Of a stretch of DNA of 64,000 nt, positions 9,442 to 20,581 are shown piece by piece. Under the pieces are notes generated by a model, which did not search any database, was not told the DNA's origin, and was given only the letters and a program-made list of their open reading frames with translations. Position 1 is the stretch's first letter; every line of letters starts with the position of its first letter. A program made the position numbers and the translations under genes. Source of the stretch: Solanum dulcamara (taxonomy: Eukaryota > Streptophyta > Magnoliopsida > Solanales > Solanaceae); the NCBI RefSeq assembly GCF_947179165.1, contig NC_077238.1, positions 82,427,757 to 82,491,756 on the forward strand. The letters run 5' to 3'.

Positions 9442-11222
9442 ATGAAAGATGAAGTGAGTAGTTCATTGCCGGAGCAAAGTTCATTTCAGGCAAAGAACTA
9501 CCATGAGCCTCCGCCAGCGCCATTCATCGGCGCGGCGGAGTTGAAGAAATGGTCCTTGTATAGGGCCTTGGTTGCTGAGTTTGTAGCAACTCTTTTGTTA
9601 CTTTACATTGGAGTGTTGACAAAAATTGGATATAAGAGTGAAAGAGCAAAGAATATTGATGATCCATGTAGTGGAGTTGGGCTTCTTGGTATTGCTTGGG
9701 CCTTTGGTGGCATGGTTTTCATTCTTGTATTTTGCACTGCTGGCATTTCTGGTGAGTTTTCTCTCATTTGTTTAGACAAATGTGGCAAATGAACGAGTTG
9801 GATTAAACTTGGACGGGTCAAAACACATCAAGTCAATAAGAAGTAAAAACATGAGCTACTTTGTAATTAAAAAAAATAGTCATTATTATAGAGTTTCAAA
9901 TTTAACAGATGTTCTGAAATTTCACATGTGAGTCGTTTATGACTTCAGGAGAATGGTTATTTTTCACTTATATGATCCATATTTAACTGATATTTTACTT
10001 TTGGAATTATTGTAGGTGGTCATATTAATCCAGCAGTGACTTTTGGACTATTCCTTTCTAGGAAAATATCTCTAATAAGAGGGCTATTGTACATTATAGT
10101 TCAATATTTGGGAGCCATTTGTGGTGTTGCTCTAGTGAAGGCCATTAATAAATCTAACTACGAATTCTACGGTGGTGGCGTTAACATGGTCTCACCTGGC
10201 TATAGTAAGGGTGTCGCGTTGTTTGCAGAGATGATCGGAACTTTTGTTCTTGTTTACACGATTTTATCGACCACTGACTCTAAGAGGAATGCTAGAGACT
10301 CACATGTTCCTGTAAGTAATAGTTCCTTTGAGTTTAACTTCTACATATTGACGTTCTTAACATGACCTCAATTGTTGTCGTTTAGTTGACTTACCTATGC
10401 TTGTTTGAACACCATGATTAATCCTATGTTTTTTATATTTGACCACATGGAAGGTTCTCGAATTTAAGTTACTAAGTATACATATGATAGTCTGTTCAGT
10501 CAAACTTCTATAATGTATACAATGTTATTGTAGGTGTTAGCACCTCTACCAATTGGATTTGTAGTGTTTCTGGTTCACTTGGCCACAATCCCAATCACTG
10601 GCACAGGGATCAACCCTGCTAGAAGTCTTGGAGCTGCTGTGATCTACAATCATAACAAAGCATGGAAAGACCTTGTAAGTCCCCCCTCCCCTCTTGGTTT
10701 AGTAATAACAACGTAACGTGTGGGTCAGACGCACAATACGAGTTTTAAAAGCGAATTCAAAATATTTATGAGTTTCCACAACGATCTTAAATTAATATAC
10801 GAGAATAATTGAGTTCATTGTCAAATAATTTTTACTTTGTTTCTCACCTGGTGTTTGCTACTCGCATTGAAGCCCAATTTAATTATAATTCGTGCTGAAA
10901 AGTTTCACGCGTGGAGAAAAGCTATAACAAGGTGACTCATATCTAGAGTTCGAATCGAATACTTTGATTCAGGATGAATGAGTATTTAATACTCCACTAC
11001 AATCTTTGTTAGATTAATTGACTCTTTAATACATATACCTAGAATTTAATTACGTATATATGTTAAATATTACTACTTTTTATACATAAATATTACATCG
11101 TACAACGATTTTTTATTTTTTTTGGTTTTGTTTTACAGGGGATCTTTTCTGGAGGACCTTTCACAGGAGCAATTATTGCAGCAATCTACCAATTAATAAT
11201 GAGGGGATGCAAGTGGAGATGA
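9442..11222 (+). CDS. PIP2: PIP2-type plasma membrane aquaporin, four exons
   Basis: Exons 9442-9751, 10016-10311, 10534-10674 and 11139-11222 join in frame through GT-AG introns to 276 residues. The protein is a six-helix water channel with NPA boxes in [12 protein letters not shown] and [11 protein letters not shown], the PIP signatures GIAWAFGG and [22 protein letters not shown], and the Phe/His/Thr/Arg selectivity filter of water-selective PIPs. The loop B phosphosite Ser (RKISLIR), the gating His of loop D and the loop A Cys are present. The PPPAPF N-terminus and loop features favour PIP2 over PIP1. The last exon is unusual: [13 protein letters not shown] replaces the usual Trp-rich WIFWVGPFIGA, and the protein ends MRGCKWR, lacking the Ser-rich phosphorylated PIP2 tail. 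Introns and frame look intact, so it is probably expressed. I cannot name the isoform. Confidence 0.93.
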
Positions 11223-12452
11223 AAGCTTTTGGTTCTAATGCCAAAAAAATGGGATAATGTGTTTGTGATTTATGAAGTTTAGTTTGTGGAAACAATGTTG
11301 ATTTATGTGGTTTTGATTGCATTATTCAGCTCAAATTTGAATCTTTTGCAAGCAATTCTTTTTACCTTTGTAAAGGATTATAAGTATCTAAATAATCGGG
11401 CCAGTTAAAATGAGTTTAGTTAATAAATAAATGTGTTAGAGCTAAAATAAATTAGGTTAAAAAGTGTAAAATAATGTGTCATATAGCCTAATTCGTTCTA
11501 CTATATTAGATAGGTGAATTTCAAATACCTTACTAAATAGATGGGACCAGTGTCCTTTTTGTAGCCATGAATCATATGTCAATTCAACCACCAAAATTTA
11601 TTAGTAGTATGCAACAATATTCATTTATTCTTATCATTCTTAGGGATAATAACGTCAAATAGGCGAATTAAACTGAATTTGAATAAATTGTTAATAAATA
11701 ATTGGATCATTAATTCACTCAAATATTGGATTAAAATTGATCATATTAAAATGGGCTATATAATAGATATAGTCCGACTCCTCAACTCTTATCAAAATTT
11801 TGATTTTTTTAGTTTATTTTTTATTTTTTGATTATTGTTATTTGTATTTTAATTATTACATTATTTTGTTGTAACTGCTACTATATGTTATTTTTGTTAG
11901 TATCTATTATTTTTTATACTTTTGTTATTTTTTTGGACTGCTTTGGATGGTTATTTCTTGAGTCAAAATTCTATCGAAAATAACTGTTTTACCTCTAAGC
12001 TAGAGGTAAGGTCTATATACACTCTAGATACGTTGCATTGAACAAGTCCAAATGACTTGAGTTGAGCACGAGAGTAGAGCGTATCAATTAGCGCCTTGCT
12101 ATGATCACATTATCAACAATAACAATATATTCAATATAATTTTACAATCACAAATATTATCATCATCAATAAAATTTAATCTATCTAAATTTTAACGGAT
12201 TAGGCAAGTCATGTTTTTTATGTACTAATTCTATGACGCAAGGCCTATATTATTTTAGTTCCAACTTCCAAACAACACTAATTATTTTATTTTATTTTGT
12301 AAGAAACAAAAAAAATATAAATCAATACACGACGAAACACATTATTTTCCCTATCCTCTTTATTATCTTGCTCTTTACATCTTCCCCACTTCGGTTATAT
12401 CATATCCTATCCCCCGCGGCGCATTATAGCAACACCGCCGTGAAAGAAAAAA
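11223..12452. other. Intergenic region between the aquaporin and hydrolase genes
   Basis: AT-rich. Contains the aquaporin 3' UTR at the left and a degenerate TS-SINE head at 11954-12028. The segment 11400-11790 has words shared with a dispersed low-copy repeat. The 12350-12450 stretch is CT-rich with CCCCGCGGCG just before the hydrolase ATG and is probably its 5' UTR. No other gene seen. Confidence 0.5.
11954..12028 (+). mobile_element. Degenerate TS-type SINE, 5' part
   Basis: TTGAGTCAAAATTCTATCG, then CCTCTAAGCTAGAGGTAAGG and CTATATACACTCTA, match in order the GAGCCGAGGGTCTATCGG...GGTAAGGTCTGCGTACACTCTACC arrangement of TS SINEs (compare 45.0 kb in antisense). Confidence 0.5.
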
Positions 12453-13966
12453 ATGAAGCATCCAGTTGCAGAAGCGAATGAGTTTAGTCCGTTCGGCTCA
12501 TTGAGTCAATCTGAGTTCTACTCTCACCACTCAGTAACTCACAACTCCGAGTTCATCACAAATTCACGAGGGTTAAAGCTTTTCACTCAGTGGTGGTCCC
12601 CACTTCCTCCGGCGAAAATCACCGGCGTCGTTTGCGTCGTCCATGGATTCACCGGAGAGTCGAGCTGGTTCGTTCAACTCACATCTGTTCACATCGCGAA
12701 AAACGGATTTATCGTTTGTGCGATTGATCATCAAGGTCATGGATTCTCCGATGGATTAATTGCTCATATACCTGATTTAAATCTCGTTGTTGATGACTGT
12801 ATTAGTTTCTTCGATTCCTTTAGGGATCTCCACGTTCCGCCGTCTCTGCCGTCGTTCCTCTATGCTGAATCCCTCGGTGGTGCTATCGCACTTCTAATCA
12901 CTCTCCGGGAGGGTGATTCTGCTCCACGCCGTCCGTTCGAAGGCGTCGTTTTGAATGGAGCTATGTACGGGATTAGCAATAAGTTCAAACCGCCGTGGCC
13001 TTTGGAACATCTACTTGATATCGCCGCCGTTTTGATTCCGACTTGGCCCGTGGTTCCCACTCGCGGCTCGTTGCCTTTGGTTGCATTCAAGGTATGAGAT
13101 TAATCAAATGAAAATATTTGTTCCGATTTCAAATGCTAATAACTGAGTTTTATGATAAATTTTTATAATTTAAGTTTTACGTTTTTATATTTAAGATTTT
13201 TATCTATTATTTATTTAGTAAATAGTATATTCAAATGAAATTGAAGACGAAAAGTAATGGGTTCAAATAAATTTAGTATTAAAAAATTAAAAATATTGAG
13301 TTCAAATAAATTTTGTATTTACAGGTTGTATACGCCTTTTAGCGAAATCTAAGTTTAACATTTATACATATATTGAAATACAAGTCGAGGAAATAACCTT
13401 ATGAGAAATGCAAGGAGAACTGTGTACAATAAATCGTTATAATCCAACTTTTTTTCGAATCTAGTGCGTTACTTTATTGCATTGAGCGGCCTTTTTCTTA
13501 AAATACAAAAGTGGCCGAATCCGTATCTGAGCTTCTAGCTCCGGCTGAATTGTCAATTTACCATTTAACCATTTCTCTTTTGTTGCATTTTTTAATTTTT
13601 GTTTTTTTCTGGTAATTCACGAAGGAGGAATGGAAGAGGAAGCTAGCAATAGCAAGTCCAAGGAGGCCACTTATAAGACCACGCCCCGCGACGGCGCGTG
13701 AGTTAATGAGAGTATGCAGGGAGCTGCAAGGGAGATTCGAAGAAGTAAAAGTACCATTTCTGATAGTCCACGGCGGCGATGACGTGATCTGCGATCCCGC
13801 GTGTGCGGAGGAGCTATATCGCCGATCGACAAGTAAGGACAAGACACTGAAGATATATCCGGGAATGTGGCATCAGCTGGTCGGAGAACCGGAGGAGAAT
13901 GTCGAGAAAGTATTCGGAGATGTCGTCGACTGGCTTAAAACGAGAGCCAAGGGTCTAACCGGCTAG
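12453..13966 (+). CDS. Alpha/beta hydrolase, monoacylglycerol lipase / caffeoylshikimate esterase family
   Basis: Two exons, 12453-13091 and 13625-13966, joined across a GT-AG intron (AAG|GTATGAG, CGAAG|GAGGAA), give 326 residues. The Hydrolase_4 fold shows an HG oxyanion motif (VVHGFTGESSW), the HQGHGFSDG motif, the nucleophile elbow YAESLGGA, the acid in HGGDDVICDP and the catalytic His in PGMWHQLVG. The order PWPLEHLL...PTWPVVPTRG...EEWKRKLA...PRRP is typical of plant MAGL-like proteins related to Arabidopsis At1g11090. The family hydrolyses monoacylglycerol or related esters; substrate cannot be fixed from sequence. The elbow is AxSxG rather than GxSxG, a small-residue change tolerated in this clade. 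The alternative acceptor three bases later would remove one Glu. The ATG chosen gives the usual MxxxVAEANEFSPFGSLS start. Confidence 0.92.
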
Positions 13967-14726
13967 AAGACCACGGTGGACGGCGGCGCGTGAGGAAGTG
14001 GGGAGTTGGAGTTGGTTGGGTTATTGTTAGTTGAGGAGTGGTTAAAATGCCAGTAAAAGTTAGTTAAAGATCAGTAAGTTAAAAGGACCAAAAAATAAAT
14101 TTGTACGAGCAGATCATTTATATTAAGTCTTTATTAGCCATGTGACTATTTAAACTTGTATTAATGCAATATTTGATGATTTAGGTTATTTGACATGAAT
14201 TATTTTTTTATATTTTCTACTGACATATAAATTTCTAACAATTTTTTTTTAAAAATAGTTTCAAGTCTACTCATTCCCTTTTTAACACCTTTAGTCACCA
14301 ACCTCTGCATCTTGAGGTCATGATCAAATGGACCAAAGAGTAATTTTGTTTAATCAAACAACAAAAATAAACTTGTAAAAGCAGTTACTTCAACTGCAGG
14401 ATGTAGGTATAAATAAAGGTTGAAGAAGATAAAGATGTAATATTACCATTCACAAGTACTACTTGTTTGTGCATTAAAAGTCTTGTTGCATAATTTTCTT
14501 CTCCTCAACTACAAAAGAAGGGGAAAAAACATATCCAAATGAAATGAAAATTGAGCAAGTCATATAAGGTCTCTAGCTAACTAATTACAACAAGCCTGAG
14601 ATATTTTGAAGTTATAATGCAACTAAATATATCAAAATGAGCAAACATTGATCAGACACCTACAGTTGTAAATCTTAGAATGAATATCATCCCACACAAC
14701 AGAATAAAATTTTCATCTTTATTGGT
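13967..14726. other. Convergent 3' intergenic region
   Basis: Lies between the 3' ends of the hydrolase (+) and MAIL2 (-) genes and should contain both 3' UTRs and polyadenylation signals. AT-rich. I see no gene, repeat or RNA in it. Confidence 0.5.
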
Positions 14727-17088
14727 CTAAACAAGAACCCCGTAATCATTCTGCTGTGCAACGTCCTCTCTAGTTTCATGGGAGACCTGAGGAACAACGA
14801 TATCCATTGAAGCATGAGGTTTATCTTCTGCTACTTCACTGGAGAGATGGCCATCTTCTTCTCCAGTTATATGATGGAAGTGTGATTCATCAACTTCCTT
14901 AGCATCTTCGCAGAAATCAATATCATCGACACTTTGAGCCACATGAGATATCCGACCATGATCATCTTCACTTACTGTAATACACAAATGAGGATTATCC
15001 ACCTCATTGCCGATGTGATATAGGTGAGAAGGATCCACATCAAAAGTTGTAGCAGGTATCCGATGTTGCATGGGTATCCCTGCTGCATAATATTGCTCTA
15101 CCTCTTCTTTACGCTTGCGTTTGCCCATCCCCTTCCTTCTTACTCTCTCCTTTCCACGTACTCTCTTTCCGACTTCACTTTGTGAGTTCGATGCAACAAC
15201 TACTGTACTTGCAATCTGATCCCTCAGGCATTCATAAGTAATATATCGGATTCTTGTGACAGATTGTAACTGTTGATCATCCAACCCATGAGTTGAAATG
15301 GTGTCCGCTATATGGGAAATCTCTCTCAGTGCAGCATTCTGCAGTGACAAATAAACAGATTACAATGAAAAGTCGGACGCATGACACGAAGCGAGAGAAG
15401 AGATGTTAGATAACTGAAAATTGAAAAAAATCCAAAGTAACATTTATCTGATAATTTACCATTCTTTGAAACTCAGATGAGATAGGTACAGGCCTCCCAA
15501 CCAACTTCCTTGTAATTCTCAAATACCACTGCATGTATTCACTTTCCTCAACATCTTCCTCTGCCTCCACAATGTAGAGATGTCGATTTGACCATTCATT
15601 AAGCTCTGATTCCATTTTTGTTGAGAGATCTACACCACCATCAACTCCCCGACTCTTCCTCTCCCACTTCTGTACCTCCTCGGGGACAGTCTGATGCATG
15701 CCAAACTGCCGTAGGCAACGATCTGGAAGGTGTCTTTCTGCCTTGTCATAACATATCAACATGGTCTTTGATCTCCCCAGAATGAGGCTGCGCAATATAT
15801 GTTCTGGTATGACGGTATGACTAATGTTTGAGTAAGGACACCAGTCAACCTGGACATAGAATTGTTCCATTTTCTTAAGCTCTTTAAGAGAGAAATGATT
15901 TAAGTCGCACAAGTTCTAGAAACTAACTCACATCAGATGGCTTCATAGAGTCCAATGATTTTCGGTAGAATGCCACATCACGGTTTGACGTTGGACTGCT
16001 TTGTTTACCTTTCCACCTAAGCACAAATGGGAAACACTCATGGATTGGATCATGATTAAGCTTTGGCCGACCTACATTGAGGTGGTAGTAACTCCAGCAC
16101 TGCAAGAGAGGAAAAACTTCTCACAGCCAGATTTAATATAAAGAGTTTCAGCGGTTACATTTTCAATTACTTATCAAAGCATGACAGCCAAGTTAATTGT
16201 GTCCACATGGAACCCTTCAAAGGTAAAAATTCCCAAGCCTCATCATACCTGTAACAGTGTCAAACAGCCACTAATTGTGCTTTGCGACCTAAGGGAAGCA
16301 TTGCTGAGCGCTCTGTACAAGAAGGATAATGCTGCAGCACCCCAAGCATACTTGCCAGCTTCATCAAAATTTTCAAACAGTGGAAGGTACATGACAGGTA
16401 CTTTATTGCCAGTGGTAGTTGAAAAGATGGTGCTACCGACCAGGTAAAGAAGATAAGCACGTGTACAACGCGCAATATCCTCCATGGAAGCATCCTCCGG
16501 ACACTGGGAGAAGGTCTCTTTCAACCAACTAAGCTTCACCATCCCACCACTCGTATATCTAGAGTCGGGTGCTTTTCCCAACAATTTGATACAGACTGCT
16601 TCACATGAAGTATATGTCACACCTATAACAGCTTCACCATCAACTGGTAGTCCAAGCAAGTAAGCGACATCCTCAAGGGTAACAGTCATTTCCCCAACGG
16701 TGAAATGGAATGTGTTTGTTTCTCTCCTCCATCTCTCAACTAGGGCAGATATGAGTGGGTTATCCAAACTGATTGCCGGTATCATTCTCAAATAGCCAAA
16801 TCCAGCCATTTTAACCAACTCAACCTGTTTCTCTGTGAGCATCCACTGATCGAGCTTTGATGTGTGTTCATGGCACCTAAGAGCACCACGCTCCTGTCAA
16901 CAGTGAAAATAAGCCATCCAATTCTTGTCTAATTCAATGAGTTGCTATCAAGATTTGGCAAAAAAAGGGAGGAAGTTTATCTTAGTGAATACCTGCCCCT
17001 CCCAAACAGCAGATGATACATGTTTATCTTGATCGTACAACACAATATCCTCAATTGGTCCAGGATTAGTTGCATAGTAGTCCACCAT
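14727..17088 (-). CDS. MAIL2: MAIN-LIKE 2 protein (plant mobile domain, PMD)
   Basis: Five coding exons on the minus strand, 16993-17088, 16249-16893, 15932-16099, 15460-15849 and 14727-15338, join in frame with GT-AG borders to 636 residues. The protein starts MVDYYATNPGPIEDIVLYDQ and carries the transposon-related plant mobile domain: LISALVERWRRETNTFH, VTLEDVAYLLGLPVDG, AYLLYLVGSTIFSTTTGN and CWSYYHLNVGRPKLN. The overall order matches Arabidopsis MAIL2 (At2g04865). After the PMD comes a basic region (GKRVRGKERVRRKGMGKRKR), likely a nuclear localisation signal, then an acidic His/Asp/Glu-rich tail. Relatives MAIN and MAIL1 act in the nucleus with PP7-like phosphatase to keep transposons silent and meristem genes active; the MAIL2 role is less clear. 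Presence of introns and lack of terminal repeats indicate a host gene rather than a transposon copy. Confidence 0.88.
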
Positions 17089-17111
17089 TACTGCTTATGA
17101 CATATCTCTGA
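17089..17111 (-). promoter_or_regulatory. MAIL2 5' UTR end with two-codon upstream ORF
   Basis: A good splice acceptor (TTGTTTCAG|AG) ends at 17108, so the last 5' UTR exon starts at 17107. It holds ATG TCA TAA (17103-17095), a Met-Ser-stop upstream ORF whose stop is six bases before the main ATG at 17088. Confidence 0.55.
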
Positions 17112-18219
17112 AACAAGACAAACTTAACTTTCTATTAAGAATAAAATTGCGGAGTCATTTGAAAAATATAATGCATCTTAACCACATCACATAGTCGCAA
17201 ATAAAAGAAAAGAATTATACAAAGTTAACTAATCTTCTTTTGTTTACTAGATAACGTATCTCACATTATAGCAAGGAATTATAAAACTCTATATTACAAA
17301 GTTAACTTAATCTTTTGTTTACAAGATACTGCCTATTAGTATTTATGATTTTGGAGAAGGAAATTCCAAATAACTGTATGATTTAAAGGTAACTAGAAAG
17401 GAGACTGTCCAAATAACTTTAAGGTTACAACACCAAAAAACTACACCTCAAACCAGTTTTCTAAAAGGGAAAAGCACAGCAAAGCAACAAGGTTTGTGGG
17501 GCTTGAAGCAAAAATCGAGAAGTGAAGTGCATAATTCACAGAAATTTAAAAGCCAAGCATACAGGGATTTAGTAGTATAACCATAAAATAACTAATTTTA
17601 GTAATAAATATACACCAATCTCAATATTAATCCAACTCCTCGAAGTTGAGTGTCAAGAAACCGCCACTTTTCTTCTAGATAACTTTGTGGCATCATTGTT
17701 TGAACTTTGAAGCACACAATTCTCTTAATCAAAAGGTTTCACCCACATGAAACGATAACCCATAGCTTTGCATAGCTTGATTGCTTTAAGTGACGAAGCA
17801 ATGGCTTTTATTACACTGGCCTCAACCCAAAACTAGATGCAGTAAGCTATGTGACTCCTCTATATCCATTACACTCCATTTGGGTCCGTTTCATTCATTA
17901 CTTGATAATCTAACTTTTAGGAAAAACTAGGATTTCTCTTAAATTAGGAATTCTCTAAACCACAAATCTATACTGCAATGCCAACCAATCAAAGATAGGA
18001 CTAAGAAGACTGGTGTTAAACTCTACACCTAACATAAGAGCCTTAATACCCACTAGTTAATATCATCTTATGATACTTTGCTTCAATAGTTCCTTCGTAT
18101 TCTATTCTTCGCTATCTCCACATGAATTTTAAATAAGTGTAAAAGTTACTTTATCTTATTTGCACATGAATATCAAGTTTTTACCTTTTTACTAGCATTT
18201 TCCTATCTTACCATATTGT

Positions 18220-18411
18220 TTGGCTAGCTTGCGCGCACCTTGACTAATTTCACGGGTACCTGTTGCCTCCAACTAGCACAAGTAATCTGTCCACCAAGAC
18301 TTTGACAAATGGGAAGAATTCATCTAGTATTTTCGCCTCCGCTGGGTTTTGAACCTAATACCTCATGGTTCTCAATCCACTTCATTGACCACTAGGCCAC
18401 ACCCTTGGGTG
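18220..18411 (-). mobile_element. SolS-like tRNA-derived SINE
   Basis: On the minus strand it begins GCACCCAAGGGTGTGGCCTAGTGG, in which TGGCCTAGTGG is an A box, followed by AGGTTCAAAACCC, a near-canonical B box (18344-18357). The body continues GGTGGACAGATTACTTGTG and GAATTAGTCAAGG..., as in Solanaceae tRNA-derived SINEs, and ends at GCGCGCAAGCTAGCC. Internal Pol III promoter boxes are preserved, but this is a dispersed repeat, not a tRNA gene. Confidence 0.72.
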
Positions 18412-18969
18412 CAAAAAACATTTTCCTACTTGATTCTCCAAGTGTGGGTTTACTATTAATCTTCGAGTTACCGGTGCAAATTGTCAATGCAGAGTGCTAA
18501 GTTGTTTGCACTAAACCAGACTTTGTTTTCTATCAGAAGTCCAATACGAATACATACAATGATGCTATAACTGTCTCCTGATGATTGGATTTTCCATCCT
18601 TACATATGTTTGAGTTGATATCACAACTTCCCTCATTAGTGAAGTACCTGACGTGGTTCTAATACAATGTACAAACTATTAAAGTTCTAGTGCTATCCAG
18701 TGCCCTCAAATAAGAATGATAACTCTCAATCAATCAATCATCTAGTGCATCAGTTCTAAGCAGTTAGGATCAACCTTATACATCATCTTAGAAATATAAT
18801 AATTAGCAATCAATGAACTATTTTAGTAGTCATTTGCATTTTAGTTGTCACATTATTTCGTTGTCATTACAGTACCTTTTCTAGATGCTTTGTACTGCTT
18901 ACCGTAATTAATTGACTTGTTTTCTCTACTACCGTATTTCTTTTATCATAACTACTTTGATTTGTTGCA

Positions 18970-19075
18970 CTTGAGCTGAGGGTATTTTCGGAAACAACCT
19001 TTGTACCTCTACAAGATAGGGGATAATGTGTAAACTCCAAAATCGGATTATACTGAGTATGTTGTTATTGTTGTA
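18970..19075 (+). mobile_element. TS-type SINE
   Basis: GAGCTGAGGGTATTTTCGG, GGATAATGTGTAAACTCC and TACTGAGTATGTTGTTATTG follow the TS SINE order and end in (TTG)n. Confidence 0.65.
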
Positions 19076-19269
19076 AACTTGTAATCAATCAACTATTGCT
19101 CAGTCCCAAACTAGTTGGAGTTAATTCTATAAATTACTACAAAAAAAATGATAGCTATATATGAAAAATAAGCTTCTTCCAAATGATGAATTTTTTTTTA
19201 TAAAAAAAGAACTTACAAACACAGAATACCCAATTTAAATCTAATCACAGTGACTAAAATTCCTAAGTA

Positions 19270-19380
19270 ATGTACCAGCAAAAAACAGCAACTCAATAAG
19301 AAAAAGAAAAATCCTAACAGAGAAAAAATATATATACATATATAGGGAGAGAAATGTACCAGCAAAAAACAGCAACTCAA
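19270..19380. repeat. 27-bp direct repeat spaced 84 bp apart
   Basis: ATGTACCAGCAAAAAACAGC plus ACTCAA occurs identically at 19270-19296 and 19354-19380. On the minus strand each copy contains the possible donor GCTG|GTACAT. Confidence 0.85.
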
Positions 19381-19640
19381 GGAAATGGGCAATGGGCAAT
19401 GGTATCACGCATCCATAGAGAGATAGCACATATATGTATGTATTTTGTGTGTGTGTTTGTGTGTATATAGAAAGAAAGCGAGAGAGATGAATGGTGAACG
19501 GAGAAGAAGATCACCGGAGAACAGATCGACGGCGGAACGACGGAGAGAAAAGCTGCGGTGTTCGGCGGTGGAGTTTTGGGAATCGGCGGGGACAATTAGG
19601 GAGCCTGATGAATACGGTGTCGTAGGGTTTGGTTTCCTTT

Positions 19641-20474
19641 AAGATTTTTTTTAAGGCTTATGGCAAATTGGGAAATTTGACAAAGTGTGATAAGGTTTTG
19701 TTTGGATGTAACAAAGAAAACTTTTTCCCAATAAAAAAAAATAAATTTGAAAAAAAAAGAAGATGATTTGATTTTAATAAATAATGATGCAAGAGAGGAG
19801 TTTTTTTTAGAAATAATATAAAAACTTTTTCATAACTATTGAATTTTCATTATTAAGATAAAATCTTTTATATTTATTTCATGTTCCACGTTAAAATCAT
19901 TGATCAACTAATTATCCACCCTTCTCCTAGCATATACATGAATTAGGGACCATTGCCTTGATATTAAAATTTAATAAGAATAGGACGGATTGAATTATGA
20001 CATAATGTTATATTATTTAATTTATTTTGATTTAGTTTATTTCAGTTCAATATATTTATTTATTAATTAAATTCATTTTAACTCGCTCAATTCATATGTT
20101 AAACTCGAACATCTCTAATTAAAAATTAATAAGTATTATCATCCTACCACAACTACAACTTTTGATGATTGATTAGTTACATCATATATGTTTTACTTAA
20201 TAGATAAAATAACATTTTTATGTCAAATTATCAATTTTCGTACCTCTTCATAATATCTATTAAGCTATTACTATCATTTAGGTGATGTTTGCCTTGAAAA
20301 TAAAAAACTAGTTTTTAACGAAATTTCCTTTTTTTTTGGTGCTTGGTAAAATAAATTTTAAAAATGCCTATTTTTACATAAAATACTTTTTTTTTTGGTT
20401 CACAGAGAATTTCTTTGTTGTATTTTTTTGTTTTTGTTTTATAAAAAAGAAAACGGAAGAGAGAACATGACAAG
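19641..20474. promoter_or_regulatory. Bidirectional intergenic promoter region between MAIL2 and VHA-G
   Basis: About 0.83 kb of AT-rich DNA separates the putative MAIL2 leader (minus) from the VHA-G TATA box (plus). No ORF or clear repeat is present apart from A/T runs near 19735-19760 and 20320-20420. It should contain both promoters. Confidence 0.55.
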
Positions 20475-20482
20475 TATAAAAT
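20475..20482 (+). promoter_or_regulatory. TATA box of the V-ATPase subunit G gene
   Basis: TATAAAAT, with a transcription start expected near 20505-20512. A CT-rich leader exon follows and ends at a good donor (TTTACAG|GTACC) at 20581. Confidence 0.7.
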
Positions 20483-20581
20483 GGCCTCTAGTTTAGAGTC
20501 TCTTCATAGTCTCAACTCTTTCTATACAGAAAAAAGCTTTCAAAGTTTCGCTGCATCGATTTCGAAACTCAGTTTTTACAG

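Larger units (their letters stand above)
17112..19640 (-). other. Probable MAIL2 5' UTR intron and first leader exon
   Basis: Between the acceptor at 17108 and a CT/CCG-rich stretch at 19480-19640 there is no coding sequence. The 19480-19640 stretch, read on the minus strand, has the composition of a plant 5' UTR, ends near a candidate donor CTG|GTACAT at about 19358, and is followed upstream by promoter-like AT-rich DNA. The intron would be about 2.2 kb. It contains a SolS-like SINE at 18220-18411, a TS SINE at 18970-19075 and a 27-bp direct repeat around the donor. Confidence 0.5.

Noticed and set aside
12233..12481. 82-codon frame upstream of the hydrolase
   Set aside because: Overlaps the hydrolase start in another frame and lies in AT-rich promoter/leader DNA.
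18344..18411. tRNA gene on the minus strand
   Set aside because: A and B boxes are present but the sequence does not fold as a tRNA and continues into a SINE body.
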